DNA of 50,026 bases from Micropruina sp. Lineage in GTDB: Bacteria > Actinomycetota > Actinomycetes > Propionibacteriales > Propionibacteriaceae. The notes beneath the pieces were generated by a model. The model ran no database searches and was not told where the DNA came from. It worked only from the letters and a program-made list of their open reading frames with translations. Positions 15,997-25,751 of the stretch are shown here, in pieces. Each line of letters begins with the position of its first letter. Position 1 is the stretch's first letter. Both the position numbers and the translations under genes were made by a program. The stretch is from assembly GCF_027492755.1 (NCBI RefSeq), contig NZ_JAPUED010000118.1, forward strand, positions 8,277 through 58,302, in the 5' to 3' direction.

Positions 15997-17831
15997 CGGC
16001 GCCGAAGTCCACCGCGGCCCGGCAGCTGTCCCGGCTGCGCCGCGCCCGGCTGCCGCTGGTCTCGCCGATCCGTCGGCTGCGGGCGCTGCTGATCGCCATC
16101 GCCGTGGTCTTCTCGTTGTGCGCCGGCCGCGCCCTGCAGGTGCAGGCGTTCGACGCCAAGACCTATGCGACCGCGGCCGCCGACCAGATGCAGCAGACCC
16201 AGGTGCTGCCCGCGTCCCGCGGTGAGATCAGCGATCGCTACGGCGACATCCTGGCCTTCACCGAGGACACGGTGCAGGTGGTGGCCGACCCGAAGATGAT
16301 CCGGACCAACGGCAAGATGACCGACGGCCAGATGACCAGCTACGACCGCGAGGTGGCTGCCGCGGCGCCGCAGCAGCTGGCCGAGATCCTGGCCAGGCAT
16401 CTGGGCAACACCCCGCAGTCGTACCTGCCGCAGCTGACCGACCCGAAGTCGTCCTACAAGGTCATCGCCAAGCGGGTGCCCGCGCAGACCTTCGCCGACA
16501 TCCAGGCTGAGATGACCCAGGCCAAGCTGCTCGGCCTGCGGCGGATCACCGCCCCGACCCGGCGCTACCCGAACGGCTCGCTGGCGTCCAACCTGATCGG
16601 CTGGGTGAACCAGCAGGGCGAGGCGGCCGGCGGCTTGGAGTTGTCGCTGGAGAAGCAACTCAAGGGCACCGACGGCAAGGAGGTCTACGACTCCTCGCCG
16701 AACGGCAAGATCCCGCTCGGCGACAACGTACTGATCCCGCCGCAGAACGGCCACAACGTCGGTCTGACCATCGACAACTCGTTGCAGCTGCTGGCCGAGC
16801 AGCGGCTCGCCAAGGCGCTCGCCGACACCGGCGCCGAAGCGGCCGCGGTGGTGGTGATGAACCCGAACACCGGCGAGATGCTGGCGATGGCCAATGCGCC
16901 GTCCTTCGACAGCAACGACCCGGGCAAGAGCAATCCCCAGGACATGACCAACCGGATCACCACCAACGCCTACGAGCCGGGCTCGGTGCAGAAGATCCTC
17001 ACCTTCGCCGCGATGCTCGACTCGGGCACCATCGACCCCGACGAGAAGGTCAAGGTGCCGGCGGTGATCAAGTACGACAAGGTCAACTCGGTGCACGACG
17101 CCTGGAGCCACGGCGAGATCACCCTGCGGGCCCGCGGCATCTTCGCCAAGTCGTCCAACCTGGGCACCATCACCCTGGCCCGGAAGATGAGCAAGGAGCA
17201 GCTGTACTCCTACTACACCGCGTTCGGCCTCGGGAAGCGCACCAACATCGGGGTGGGCGGCGAGTCCGCAGGACTGTTGCCCAAGACGAACATCGCCGAC
17301 TACACCCGCGACAGCAACTCGTTCGGCAGCGGACTGTCGGTCACCGCGATCCAGAACGCGGCGGCTGTCGGCGCGATCGTCAACGGCGGCGTGTACCACG
17401 CGCCCACGGTCATCTCGACGATGGACGGGCAGCCCTACACCCGGCCCAACCAGGACACCACGCCGCGCCGGGTGATCAGCGAGAACACCTCGGCGCAGGT
17501 GCGTTCGCTGATGGAGCAGCAGGCGTTGAACCAGACCAGCCCGGCGTTCAGCATCAACGGCTACCGGATCGGCGCCAAGACCGGAACGGCGCGGCTGTTC
17601 GATCCCGGCTGCAACTGCTACTCGCGTGACCGGCTGGTGGTCTCCACGGTCGGCGTCGCCCCGATCGACAACCCCCAGGTGCTGGTCTACGCGGTGGTCT
17701 GGAACCCGAAGAAGGGCGCCTCCGGCGCGGCCGTCGCGGCCCCGATCATGCACGACGTGATGCAGCTGGCGCTGCCCCGCTACGCCGTCCCGCCGTCGTC
17801 CACCAAGGGCGTCAAACTCCCGCTCCAGTAA
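15993..17831 (+). CDS. ftsI: Septal peptidoglycan transpeptidase FtsI (class B PBP)
   Basis: A 612-aa class B penicillin-binding protein (PbpB). A single membrane anchor is at residues 30-48, the PBP dimer domain follows with RGEISDRYGDILA, and the transpeptidase domain carries S331-x-x-K334 (EPGSVQK), S387-S-N389 (FAKSSNLG) and K529-T-G531 (IGAKTGTAR). It cross-links septal wall with FtsW. Its start overlaps the ftsL stop. A beta-lactam target. Confidence 0.96.
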   Translation: MTAPKSTAARQLSRLRRARLPLVSPIRRLRALLIAIAVVFSLCAGRALQVQAFDAKTYATAAADQMQQTQVLPASRGEISDRYGDILAFTEDTVQVVADPKMIRTNGKMTDGQMTSYDREVAAAAPQQLAEILARHLGNTPQSYLPQLTDPKSSYKVIAKRVPAQTFADIQAEMTQAKLLGLRRITAPTRRYPNGSLASNLIGWVNQQGEAAGGLELSLEKQLKGTDGKEVYDSSPNGKIPLGDNVLIPPQNGHNVGLTIDNSLQLLAEQRLAKALADTGAEAAAVVVMNPNTGEMLAMANAPSFDSNDPGKSNPQDMTNRITTNAYEPGSVQKILTFAAMLDSGTIDPDEKVKVPAVIKYDKVNSVHDAWSHGEITLRARGIFAKSSNLGTITLARKMSKEQLYSYYTAFGLGKRTNIGVGGESAGLLPKTNIADYTRDSNSFGSGLSVTAIQNAAAVGAIVNGGVYHAPTVISTMDGQPYTRPNQDTTPRRVISENTSAQVRSLMEQQALNQTSPAFSINGYRIGAKTGTARLFDPGCNCYSRDRLVVSTVGVAPIDNPQVLVYAVVWNPKKGASGAAVAAPIMHDVMQLALPRYAVPPSSTKGVKLPLQ

Positions 17832-17844
17832 TAGGGTCGTGACC

Positions 17845-19329
17845 ATGGCTGAGCGCGCTACTCGCCTGGCCGGGCTGCTGCCCGGAGCGGGGGACGCCGA
17901 CGTCACCGGCGTGACCCTCGATTCGCGGGCGGTCCGGCCGGGTGATGTGTATGCGGCGCTGCCGGGGCAACGCACCCACGGCGCGCGGTTCGCTTCCGAG
18001 GCCGTCCGGCGCGGCGCGGTAGCGGTGCTCACCGACGCCGCCGGCGCGGAACTGGTCGAGGCGAGCGTCCCGGTCGTCGTGGTGGACGACCCGCGTGCCA
18101 CCCTGGCCGAGGTGGCCGCTGCCGTGCACGGCTATCCGGCCCGGGCGATGCGCATGTTCGGGCTCACCGGCACCAACGGCAAGACCAGCACGCTGTTCCT
18201 GCTCGAGGCGGCGCTGACCGCGCTCGGCGAACGGGTCGGCACTGTGGGCACCATCGGCTTCCGGCTGGCCGGGGCGGCCATCGACCGTAGTCGCAGCACG
18301 ATCACCACTCCGGAGTCGCCCGACCTGCAGGAGCTGCTCGCTCAGCTGCGGGACGCCGGTGCCAGCAGTGTGGCGATGGAGGTCTCCTCGCACGCGCTCG
18401 CGCTGCGCCGGGTCGGCGGGATCGTCTTCGACGTGGCGGGGTTCACCCAGCTGGGCCGTGACCATCTCGACTTCCACAGCGACATGGAGAGCTACTTCGC
18501 GACCAAGACCGAGCTCTTCCTGGACGGCCGGGCGCGGGCCTGCGTGGTGAACATCGACGGCGACTGGGGACGCCAGCTGGCCGGCCTGATCCGCGCCCAG
18601 GGCACCCCGCTGTTCACCACCGGACGGGCTGCCGAGGCCGACTTCCGGCTGCTCCGCGCCGAACCGGACGCCGCGGGCCGCACGGCGGTGCGGATCGCGT
18701 CCCCGGCCGGCACCCTCGATTTCAGCGTCGGCATGCCGGGCGCCTTCAACGTGGCCAACGCGATCACCGCGGCGGCCATGGTGCACGCCGCCGGCCTGAA
18801 CGCGGCGGCGGCCGTCCCGGCGTTCGCCACCGCCGCCGTCCCGGGCCGGATGCAGCGGGTCGAGCTGGGGCCGGGTGCCCCGGCTGCCGTTGTCGATTTC
18901 GCACACACCCCGGAGGCGGTGGCAGCGGCATTGGCGGCCCTGCCGGCGCCTAGGATCGCCGTGCTCGGCGCCGGCGGCGACCGCGACCCCAGCAAACGGG
19001 GCCCGATGGGCGCCGCGGCGGCCGCGAACGCCGAACTGGTGGTGGTGACCGACGACAACCCCCGCTCGGAGGATCCGGCGACGATCCGGGCCGCCGTCCG
19101 CGACGGCGCCGAACGAGCGGAGGCTGCCGAAGTGGTGGACGGCGGCGACCGGCGGTCCGCGATCGGGCTCGCACTGCGCCGCTCCGCGGGACGAGGCTGG
19201 GTGGCGGTACTGGGTAAGGGGCATGAGACCGGTCAGGACGTGGCCGGTGTGATCAGCCCGTTCGACGACGTCGCGGTGCTCCGCGAAGAATGGCAACGAC
19301 TGGTGGGGGAGAGCAGCGAAGGTGCGTGA
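17845..19329 (+). CDS. murE: UDP-MurNAc-L-Ala-D-Glu ligase MurE
   Basis: A 494-aa Mur ligase adding the third amino acid of the stem peptide. It has the ATP loop GLTGTNGKTST, STITTPESPD, MEVSSHALALRRV and the DDNPRSEDP motif; DNPR is typical of diaminopimelate-adding enzymes, so DAP is the expected residue. The ATG at 17845 is preferred to a GTG at 17839: TAGGGT at 17832-17837 lies 7 nt before the ATG and could be a -10 or serve as a weak ribosome site. The start is therefore uncertain by two codons. The C-terminus overlaps murF by 8 nt. Confidence 0.94.
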   Translation: MAERATRLAGLLPGAGDADVTGVTLDSRAVRPGDVYAALPGQRTHGARFASEAVRRGAVAVLTDAAGAELVEASVPVVVVDDPRATLAEVAAAVHGYPARAMRMFGLTGTNGKTSTLFLLEAALTALGERVGTVGTIGFRLAGAAIDRSRSTITTPESPDLQELLAQLRDAGASSVAMEVSSHALALRRVGGIVFDVAGFTQLGRDHLDFHSDMESYFATKTELFLDGRARACVVNIDGDWGRQLAGLIRAQGTPLFTTGRAAEADFRLLRAEPDAAGRTAVRIASPAGTLDFSVGMPGAFNVANAITAAAMVHAAGLNAAAAVPAFATAAVPGRMQRVELGPGAPAAVVDFAHTPEAVAAALAALPAPRIAVLGAGGDRDPSKRGPMGAAAAANAELVVVTDDNPRSEDPATIRAAVRDGAERAEAAEVVDGGDRRSAIGLALRRSAGRGWVAVLGKGHETGQDVAGVISPFDDVAVLREEWQRLVGESSEGA

Positions 19330-20746
19330 ACGGACGATTCGAGAAGTCGCGGCGCTGGCGGGTGCCGCGCCGATCGACAGCGACCGCCCGGCCGGCCCGG
19401 ACGTGGTGATCGACTCCCGGCTGGCGACGCCCGGCGCGGTCTTCGTGGCGCTGCCCGGCGAACACGTCGACGGCCACGACTACCTCGCCGCGGCGGCCGG
19501 GCGCGGGGCGGTGGCGGCGGTCTGTACCCGGGCCACGGACGCGCCGCTGGCGCACCTGGTGGTCGATGACGCCGAGCGCGGGCTGAGCGCACTGGCCCGG
19601 GGCGTGGTGGCGCAGGCGACGGCGTCCGGGTTGGTCTGTCTGGCGATCACCGGCTCGTCGGGGAAGACCAGCACCAAGGACCTGCTCGGCCAGGTGCTGG
19701 CCGCGGCGGGACCGACGGTGAGCCCCGAGGGCTCCTTCAACAACGAGATCGGCGTGCCGCTCACCGCCCTGCGCATCGACGACGACACCCGCTATCTGGT
19801 CAGCGAGATGGGTGCCCGCGGCGACGGCCACATCGCCTGGCTGTGCAGCATCGTGCCGCCGCGGATCGGGGTGGTGCTCAACGTCGGCCACGCGCACCTG
19901 GGCGAGTTCGGCTCGGTCGCCGGCATCGCGCGGGCCAAGGGCGAACTGGTCGAGGCATTGCCCGCCGACGGCTGGGCGGTGCTGAACGCCGACGATCCGC
20001 TGGTGCTCGGCATGGCCTCCCGGACCGCGGCTCGGTTGGCCACCTTCTCGCTGGCCGGCGAACCGATCACCGGGGAGCTGCGGGTCTGGGCCGCCGACAG
20101 CGCACCGGACGAGCTGCAGCGCTACGCGTTCACCCTGCGCGCCGCGGGCGCGGTCGAGGCCTCGGCGCCGGTGCGCCTGCAGGGTTCCGGACGGCACCAG
20201 GTCGCCAACGCGCTGGCCGCGGCCACCGCCGGATTGGCGGCCGGCCTGCCGGCGGCACTGATCGCCGACGCACTGAGTACCGCCACCGCCCGGTCCCGGT
20301 GGCGGATGCAGCTCAGCCCACGCGCGGACGGCGTGCTGATCGTGAACGACTCCTACAACGCCAACCCCGACTCGATGCGGGCCGCGCTGACCACGGTGGC
20401 CGCGATGCGGCGTCCGGGGGGCCGGCTGATCGCGGTGCTGGGCGACATGCTCGAACTCGGCCCGGACGCCGCCGACGAGCACCGCAGGCTGGGTGAGCTG
20501 GCCGCCGGTCTCGGCTTCGAGGTGGTGGCCGTGGGCGAGTTCGCCGACGACATCGCCGCGGGGGTTCGCGAGGTTGGCGAGACGGTCCAGGTGGTCCCCG
20601 ATCGGGCCGCCGCGGTTGCGGTGGCGGGGGCTGATCTGCAACCGTCCGATGTCGTGGTGGTCAAGGCATCCCGGGGGCTGGCCCTGGACGTGGTGGCGGA
20701 CGCGCTGGCGTCCGGCCCCCAGCGCGAGGCGGGGAGGACGGCGTGA
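19322..20746 (+). CDS. murF: UDP-MurNAc-tripeptide-D-Ala-D-Ala ligase MurF
   Basis: A 474-aa Mur ligase that attaches D-Ala-D-Ala to complete the UDP-MurNAc-pentapeptide. The ATP loop is AITGSSGKTSTKDLL; the family blocks SFNNEIGVPLTAL, SEMGARGDGHIAWL and NDSYNANPDSMRAAL are present. The GTG start at 19322 lies within the end of murE, and the stop overlaps the GTG of mraY. Located in the cytoplasm in the middle of the precursor pathway. Confidence 0.95.
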   Translation: MRERTIREVAALAGAAPIDSDRPAGPDVVIDSRLATPGAVFVALPGEHVDGHDYLAAAAGRGAVAAVCTRATDAPLAHLVVDDAERGLSALARGVVAQATASGLVCLAITGSSGKTSTKDLLGQVLAAAGPTVSPEGSFNNEIGVPLTALRIDDDTRYLVSEMGARGDGHIAWLCSIVPPRIGVVLNVGHAHLGEFGSVAGIARAKGELVEALPADGWAVLNADDPLVLGMASRTAARLATFSLAGEPITGELRVWAADSAPDELQRYAFTLRAAGAVEASAPVRLQGSGRHQVANALAAATAGLAAGLPAALIADALSTATARSRWRMQLSPRADGVLIVNDSYNANPDSMRAALTTVAAMRRPGGRLIAVLGDMLELGPDAADEHRRLGELAAGLGFEVVAVGEFADDIAAGVREVGETVQVVPDRAAAVAVAGADLQPSDVVVVKASRGLALDVVADALASGPQREAGRTA

Positions 20747-21816
20747 GGAGCATCCTGCTCGCAGGCGGACTGGGCCTGCTCGGCACCCTGATCGGCACCC
20801 GGTTCGCGATCCGGGTGCTGGTCAAGAACGGCTACGGCCAGTTCATCCGCGACGACGGCCCGACCGCGCACCACACCAAGCGCGGCACTCCGACCATGGG
20901 CGGCATCGTCATCATCGGATCGGTCATCTTCGCCTATGCGCTGTCCCATCTGATCACCTGGTCGCCGCCGACGGCGTCCGGGATCCTGGTGCTGTACCTC
21001 GTCACCGGGCTGGGCCTGGTCGGCTTCGCCGACGACTGGATCAAGATCTCCAAGGCCCGCTCGCTGGGCCTGAGCAGCCGGGCCAAGCTGGCCGGGCAGG
21101 CGCTGGTCGCGATCTCGTTCGCGATCCTGTCCTTCCAGTTCCCCGACGACCAGGGCATCACCCCGGCCAGCAACGCCATCTCGTTCCTGCGTGACATCAG
21201 CTGGCTGCAGCTGCCGATCTGGGCGGCGGTGATCTGGATCGTCCTGGTGATCGCCTCCTGGTCGAACGCGGCCAACCTCACCGACGGCCTGGACGGCCTG
21301 GCCACCGGTGCGGCGACCATGGTGTTCGCCGCCTACGCCCTGGTGAACATCTGGCAGAACAACCAGTCCTGCGCGACGCTGTCCACCTCGGGCCCGCAGT
21401 GCTACTGGGTGCGTGATCCACGCGACCTGGCGCTGGTTTCGCTGGCTCTGGCCGGTGCCTGCTTCGGCTTCCTGTGGTGGAACGCCAGCCCGGCCAAGAT
21501 CTTCATGGGCGACACCGGCTCGCTGGCGATCGGCGGCGGCCTGGCGGCGCTGTCGGTATTCACCCGCACCGAGCTGCTGATGCTGATCGTCGCCGGCCTG
21601 TTCCTGATCATCACCCTCTCGGTGGTGCTGCAGGTCGGCTACTTCAAGGCGACCAAGGGCAAACGGTTGTTCAAGATGGCCCCGCTGCAGCATCACTTCG
21701 AGCTGCTGGGCTGGGCCGAGATCACCATCGTGATCAGGTTCTGGATCATCTGCGGGCTGTGCGTCGCGCTCGGCCTGGGCATCTTCTACGCCGAATGGAC
21801 GGTGGGCCTACCGTGA
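20743..21816 (+). CDS. mraY: Phospho-MurNAc-pentapeptide transferase MraY
   Basis: A 357-aa polytopic membrane enzyme with about ten helices, which transfers phospho-MurNAc-pentapeptide to undecaprenyl phosphate to give lipid I. Key motifs are [18 protein letters not shown] near residue 40, the catalytic [21 protein letters not shown] and [12 protein letters not shown], then [11 protein letters not shown]. The GTG start overlaps the murF TGA, and the stop overlaps murD. Confidence 0.96.
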   Translation: MRSILLAGGLGLLGTLIGTRFAIRVLVKNGYGQFIRDDGPTAHHTKRGTPTMGGIVIIGSVIFAYALSHLITWSPPTASGILVLYLVTGLGLVGFADDWIKISKARSLGLSSRAKLAGQALVAISFAILSFQFPDDQGITPASNAISFLRDISWLQLPIWAAVIWIVLVIASWSNAANLTDGLDGLATGAATMVFAAYALVNIWQNNQSCATLSTSGPQCYWVRDPRDLALVSLALAGACFGFLWWNASPAKIFMGDTGSLAIGGGLAALSVFTRTELLMLIVAGLFLIITLSVVLQVGYFKATKGKRLFKMAPLQHHFELLGWAEITIVIRFWIICGLCVALGLGIFYAEWTVGLP

Positions 21817-23303
21817 TCGACTGGTTGCCGGACGCCACCCGGCTGTCGCCGTGGGGACAGGCCACCGTGGTGGTCGCCGGGCTGGCGGCGTCCGGCTATG
21901 CGGCCGCCGACGGACTGCTCGAACTGGGTGCGAGGGTACTGGTGCTCGACGACGCCGACACCGCGGCCAACGCCGAGAAGGCGAAGATCCTGGAGATCCT
22001 CGGCGCCCAGGTGCGGCTCGGCCCCGGGTCGACCGCGACGCTGCCCGAGCAGGCCGACCTGCTGGTCGTCTCACCGGGCTGGACGCCGCGCGCCCCGCTG
22101 ATCGCGCAGGCCCGCCGGCGCGGGGTGCCGGTCTGGGGCGAGGTCGAGCTGGCCTGGCGGATGATGCAACCCGACCGGGTGGTGCCCTGGCTGGCGGTCA
22201 CCGGCACCAACGGCAAGACCACCACCGTCAACATGCTGGAATCGATGCTGACCGCCGCCGGGCTGACCACCAGCGCCGTCGGCAACGTGGGCCGTCCGAT
22301 CGTCGAGGCGATCCTCGACGAGGTCAGCTACGACGTGCTGGCCGTCGAGCTGTCCAGCTTCCAGCTGCACTCCACCCACTCGCTCAGCCTGCACTCGGCG
22401 GCCGTGCTCAACCTGCACCCCGACCACTTGGAGTGGTACGCCGACCCGGCGTCCTGGGACAGCGACGCGGCGGACGCGATGGCCGCCTACGCCGCCGACA
22501 AGGCCCGGATCTATTCCCGGGTCACCCATAGCTGCGTCTACAACGTGGCCGATGAGGCGACCCTGCACATGGTCGAGGAGGCCGAGGTCACCGAGGGTGC
22601 CCGGGCGATCGGCTTCACCCTGGGCATCCCGACCATCGGTCAGCTCGGCGTGGTCGACGACCTGCTGGTCGACCGGGCGTTCATCGCCCAGCGTCGCGAC
22701 TCGGCGATGGAACTCGGCAAGCTGTCCGACGTCCGGCCCTACGCTCCGCACAACGTCGAGAACGCCCTGGCGGCCGCGGCGCTGGCCCGGTCGTTCGGAG
22801 TGCCGGCGACCGCCGTCCGCGACGGGCTGCGGAACCTGGAACTCGGCGACCACCGGATCCAGACCATCGCCGAGGCCGACGGCGTCCGGTGGGTGGATGA
22901 CTCCAAGGCCACCAACCCGCACGCGGCCGCCTCGTCGCTGCGGGCCTTCGACTCGATCGTCTGGATCGCCGGCGGCCAGGCCAAGGGCACCAGCTTCGAC
23001 GAACTGGTCCAGGCCTACGGCGACAAGTTGCGCGCCGCGGTGCTGCTGGGCGTCGATCGCGAGGTGATCGCGGACGCACTCGCCCGACACGCGCCGCAGA
23101 TCCCCGTCACCGTCATCGATTCCACCGACACTGGTGCGATGGCGCAGGCGGTTGCCGCCGCGCGCGGGTTCGCCCGACCGGGCGATGTCGTGCTGCTGGC
23201 TCCCGGCTGTGCCAGCAAGGACATGTTCAGCGGTTATGACGCGCGCGGCACGGCGTTCGCCCAGGCGGTCCGAGCGATCACCGGAGTCGAGGAGAAGGGC
23301 TGA
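21813..23303 (+). CDS. murD: UDP-MurNAc-L-Ala D-Glu ligase MurD
   Basis: A 496-aa Mur ligase adding D-glutamate to UDP-MurNAc-L-Ala. Features are an N-terminal Rossmann-like UDP-binding domain ([17 protein letters not shown]), LLVVSPGW, the ATP loop [23 protein letters not shown], and the C-terminal [13 protein letters not shown] and [12 protein letters not shown]. The start is GTG at 21813, overlapping the mraY stop; a longer open frame upstream is a shadow of mraY. Confidence 0.95.
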   Translation: MIDWLPDATRLSPWGQATVVVAGLAASGYAAADGLLELGARVLVLDDADTAANAEKAKILEILGAQVRLGPGSTATLPEQADLLVVSPGWTPRAPLIAQARRRGVPVWGEVELAWRMMQPDRVVPWLAVTGTNGKTTTVNMLESMLTAAGLTTSAVGNVGRPIVEAILDEVSYDVLAVELSSFQLHSTHSLSLHSAAVLNLHPDHLEWYADPASWDSDAADAMAAYAADKARIYSRVTHSCVYNVADEATLHMVEEAEVTEGARAIGFTLGIPTIGQLGVVDDLLVDRAFIAQRRDSAMELGKLSDVRPYAPHNVENALAAAALARSFGVPATAVRDGLRNLELGDHRIQTIAEADGVRWVDDSKATNPHAAASSLRAFDSIVWIAGGQAKGTSFDELVQAYGDKLRAAVLLGVDREVIADALARHAPQIPVTVIDSTDTGAMAQAVAAARGFARPGDVVLLAPGCASKDMFSGYDARGTAFAQAVRAITGVEEKG

Positions 23304-23308
23304 GGCAA

Positions 23309-24568
23309 GTGGCGATCCTTTCTTCCCCGCTGGATCGTAAGCAGACCACCACCCGTGCCACCCGCCGGCGCAGCCGGCCCAGTGTGATCGGCGAGGCGCT
23401 GGCGCACCCGAAGGCCAGCTTCTACCTGGTGCTGGTGCCGACCGTGCTGCTGCTCAGCCTCGGCATGATGATGGTGCTGTCGGCGTCCAGCGTGCTCGGC
23501 AGCGTCCGTTTCGGCGACGCCTACTACTTCGTCAAGCGGCAGGTCTTCTTCCTCGCCGTCGGCGGTATCGCCGCCGTGGTGTTGTCGCGGTTGCAACCGC
23601 GGGCGCTGAAGATCCTGGGCTGGGCGCTGGTGATCGCCGCGCTGCTGCTGCAGATCCTCACCTTCACCCCGCTCGGCTGGGGCGAGGCGAAAGGCAACCA
23701 GAACTGGGTGCAGTTCGGCACGTCGTTCTTCCGTATCCAGCCCTCCGAGCTGGGCAAGCTGGCGATCATCATGTGGGGCGCCGATCTGCTGGCCCGCAAG
23801 CAGAAGCTGCTCGACCAGCCCAAGCATCTGCTGGTGCCGTTCGTGCCGGTCTCGGCGTTGCTGATCGGCCTGGTCGTGCTGCAGCACGACCTGGGCACCG
23901 GCATGATCATGGGCGCCATCGTGGTGGCCATCCTGTGGTACGTCGGTGCGTCCTGGAAGATCCTCGCTTCGATCGGCGTCACGGTGGCGGCGGCCGTCCT
24001 CATCCTGGTCGCCACGTCCGGTAACCGGATGGGCCGCATCCTCGGCTTCTTCAACGCCGACCACGACACCATGGGTGTCAACATGCAGCCGCTGCGCGGG
24101 GTGTTCGCCCTGGCCTCCGGCGGCTGGTGGGGCCTGGGGCTGGGGGCGTCCCGGCAGAAGTGGGGCTCGCTGGCCGAGGCGCACACCGACTACGTGCTGG
24201 CGATCATCGGCGAGGAACTCGGCCTGGTCGGCACCTTGGTGGTGCTGTCGCTGTTCCTGGTGCTGGGCTATGCCGGGTTCCGCATCGCGCTGCGCTCCGA
24301 CCTGCCGTTCTGCCGCTATCTGGCCGCCGGGGTGACCTCATGGTTGATGATCCAGGCGCTGGTCAACGTGATGGTGGTGCTGCGGATGATCCCGGTGCTG
24401 GGCGTCACGCTGCCGTTGCTCTCCTACGGTGGGTCGGGGTTGATGGCGAACCTTGCCGGCATCGGCCTGTTGCTGGCGTGTGCGAAGCTCGAGCCGGACG
24501 CCCGTAGGCTGGCCGAGCGCAAGAAGCGCAAGGGCCGCAAAGCGGTCACCGTGGTCGAATCCCGATAG
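23309..24568 (+). CDS. ftsW: Septal peptidoglycan glycosyltransferase FtsW
   Basis: A 419-aa SEDS-family polymerase with about ten membrane helices and basic cytoplasmic ends. SEDS signatures include QPSELGKLAIIMWGADLLARK, a catalytic-loop region around residues 240-300, and the C-terminal PLLSYGGSGLMANLAGIGLLL. It polymerises lipid II at the septum together with FtsI. The GTG at 23309 lies 5 nt after the murD stop. The C-terminal tail is Lys/Arg-rich. Confidence 0.94.
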   Translation: MAILSSPLDRKQTTTRATRRRSRPSVIGEALAHPKASFYLVLVPTVLLLSLGMMMVLSASSVLGSVRFGDAYYFVKRQVFFLAVGGIAAVVLSRLQPRALKILGWALVIAALLLQILTFTPLGWGEAKGNQNWVQFGTSFFRIQPSELGKLAIIMWGADLLARKQKLLDQPKHLLVPFVPVSALLIGLVVLQHDLGTGMIMGAIVVAILWYVGASWKILASIGVTVAAAVLILVATSGNRMGRILGFFNADHDTMGVNMQPLRGVFALASGGWWGLGLGASRQKWGSLAEAHTDYVLAIIGEELGLVGTLVVLSLFLVLGYAGFRIALRSDLPFCRYLAAGVTSWLMIQALVNVMVVLRMIPVLGVTLPLLSYGGSGLMANLAGIGLLLACAKLEPDARRLAERKKRKGRKAVTVVESR

Positions 24569-24622
24569 TTCTGGACCGCGGCCCGCAGCAGCCCATCTGA
24601 GAGACATACCGCGAGGAGGATC

Positions 24623-25750
24623 ATGGCTCACGTCGTGCTGGCCGGTGGAGGGACCGCCGGACACACCTCGCCGCTGATCGCCACCGCCGAACGGATCGCC
24701 CGCGCCGACGCGTCGGGCAGCGTGGTCGCGGTCGGCACCCCGAAAGGCCTGGAGACGACCGTGGTGCCGGCCGCCGGGCTGCGCCTGGAGTTGATTCCGC
24801 CGGTGCCGCTGCCGCGCTCACTCACCGTCGACCTGCTCAAGGTGCCGTGGCGGCTGGTCGACTCGGTGCGCCAGGCCCGCCGCATCCTCTCCCGGGAGAA
24901 GGCCGATGTCGCGGTCGGCTTCGGTGGCTACGTGTCGCTGCCGGTCTACCTGGCGGCCCGCACGATGGGCGTCCCGGTGGTGATCCACGAACAGAACGCG
25001 CTGCCCGGCCTGGCCAACAAGGTGGCGGCCCGGTTCGCCCGGCTGGTCGCCGTCTCCTTCCCGGACACCCCGCTGCCGGGCGCGCAGTACCTCGGCCTGC
25101 CGCTGCGCAGCAGCATCGCCGAGCTGGACGTCGAGGCCCGCCGCGGGGAGGCCCGGGTCGGGTTCGGCCTGGACGCCGACCGACCCACCCTGCTGGTCTC
25201 CGGCGGCTCCCAGGGCGCGCAGAGCATCAACACCGCCACCCTGGGCGCCCGCGCCGAACTGCTCGCCGCCGGCATCCAGATCCTGCACGTGCTCGGGCCG
25301 AAGAACATCTCCGACGCCGACGTGGTGGTGACCGACGACACCACCGGCGCCCGCTACGTCCCGCTCGGCTACGTGGACGCCATGGAGGACGCCTACGCCG
25401 CCGCCGATCTGATGGTCGGCCGCTCCGGCGCCGGCACGGTGATGGAGACCGCGGCGGTCGGCCTGCCGGTGGTCTTCGTGCCGCTGCCGCACGGCAACGG
25501 TGAGCAGGCCCGCAACGCGACCTTCCTGGTCGACGGCGGGGCTGCGCTGCTGATCGACAACGCAGACTTCGACGCCGTCCGGATGGCCCGCGAGGTGCGG
25601 GCGCTGTTCGACGATCCGGAGCGGCTGCCGGCGATGCGCCGGGCGAGCCGCGACCTGGTGCCACCGGACGCCGCCGGCGCCCTGGCCGAGCGGGTGCTGG
25701 CCATCGCCGGTTCGACGAATGCCGGGTCGGCACGTCCGAGGCGGTCCTGA
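24623..25750 (+). CDS. murG: Lipid II synthase MurG
   Basis: A 375-aa peripheral membrane GT-B glycosyltransferase that adds GlcNAc to lipid I. It opens with VVLAGGGTAGHTSPLIATAE, and has GFGGYVSLPVYLAA, HEQNALPGLANKVAA, SGGSQGAQSIN and GRSGAGTVMETAAVGLPVVFVPLPHGNGEQ. The ATG is preceded by a strong GAGGAGG ribosome site after a 54-nt gap, one of the few real gaps in the dcw run. Confidence 0.95.
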   Translation: MAHVVLAGGGTAGHTSPLIATAERIARADASGSVVAVGTPKGLETTVVPAAGLRLELIPPVPLPRSLTVDLLKVPWRLVDSVRQARRILSREKADVAVGFGGYVSLPVYLAARTMGVPVVIHEQNALPGLANKVAARFARLVAVSFPDTPLPGAQYLGLPLRSSIAELDVEARRGEARVGFGLDADRPTLLVSGGSQGAQSINTATLGARAELLAAGIQILHVLGPKNISDADVVVTDDTTGARYVPLGYVDAMEDAYAAADLMVGRSGAGTVMETAAVGLPVVFVPLPHGNGEQARNATFLVDGGAALLIDNADFDAVRMAREVRALFDDPERLPAMRRASRDLVPPDAAGALAERVLAIAGSTNAGSARPRRS

Positions 25751-25751
25751 G

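Noticed and set aside
15738..18101. 787-codon minus-strand open frame across ftsL, ftsI and murE
   Set aside because: It is antisense to three well-recognised genes and is rich in shadow-type Arg, Gly and His composition.
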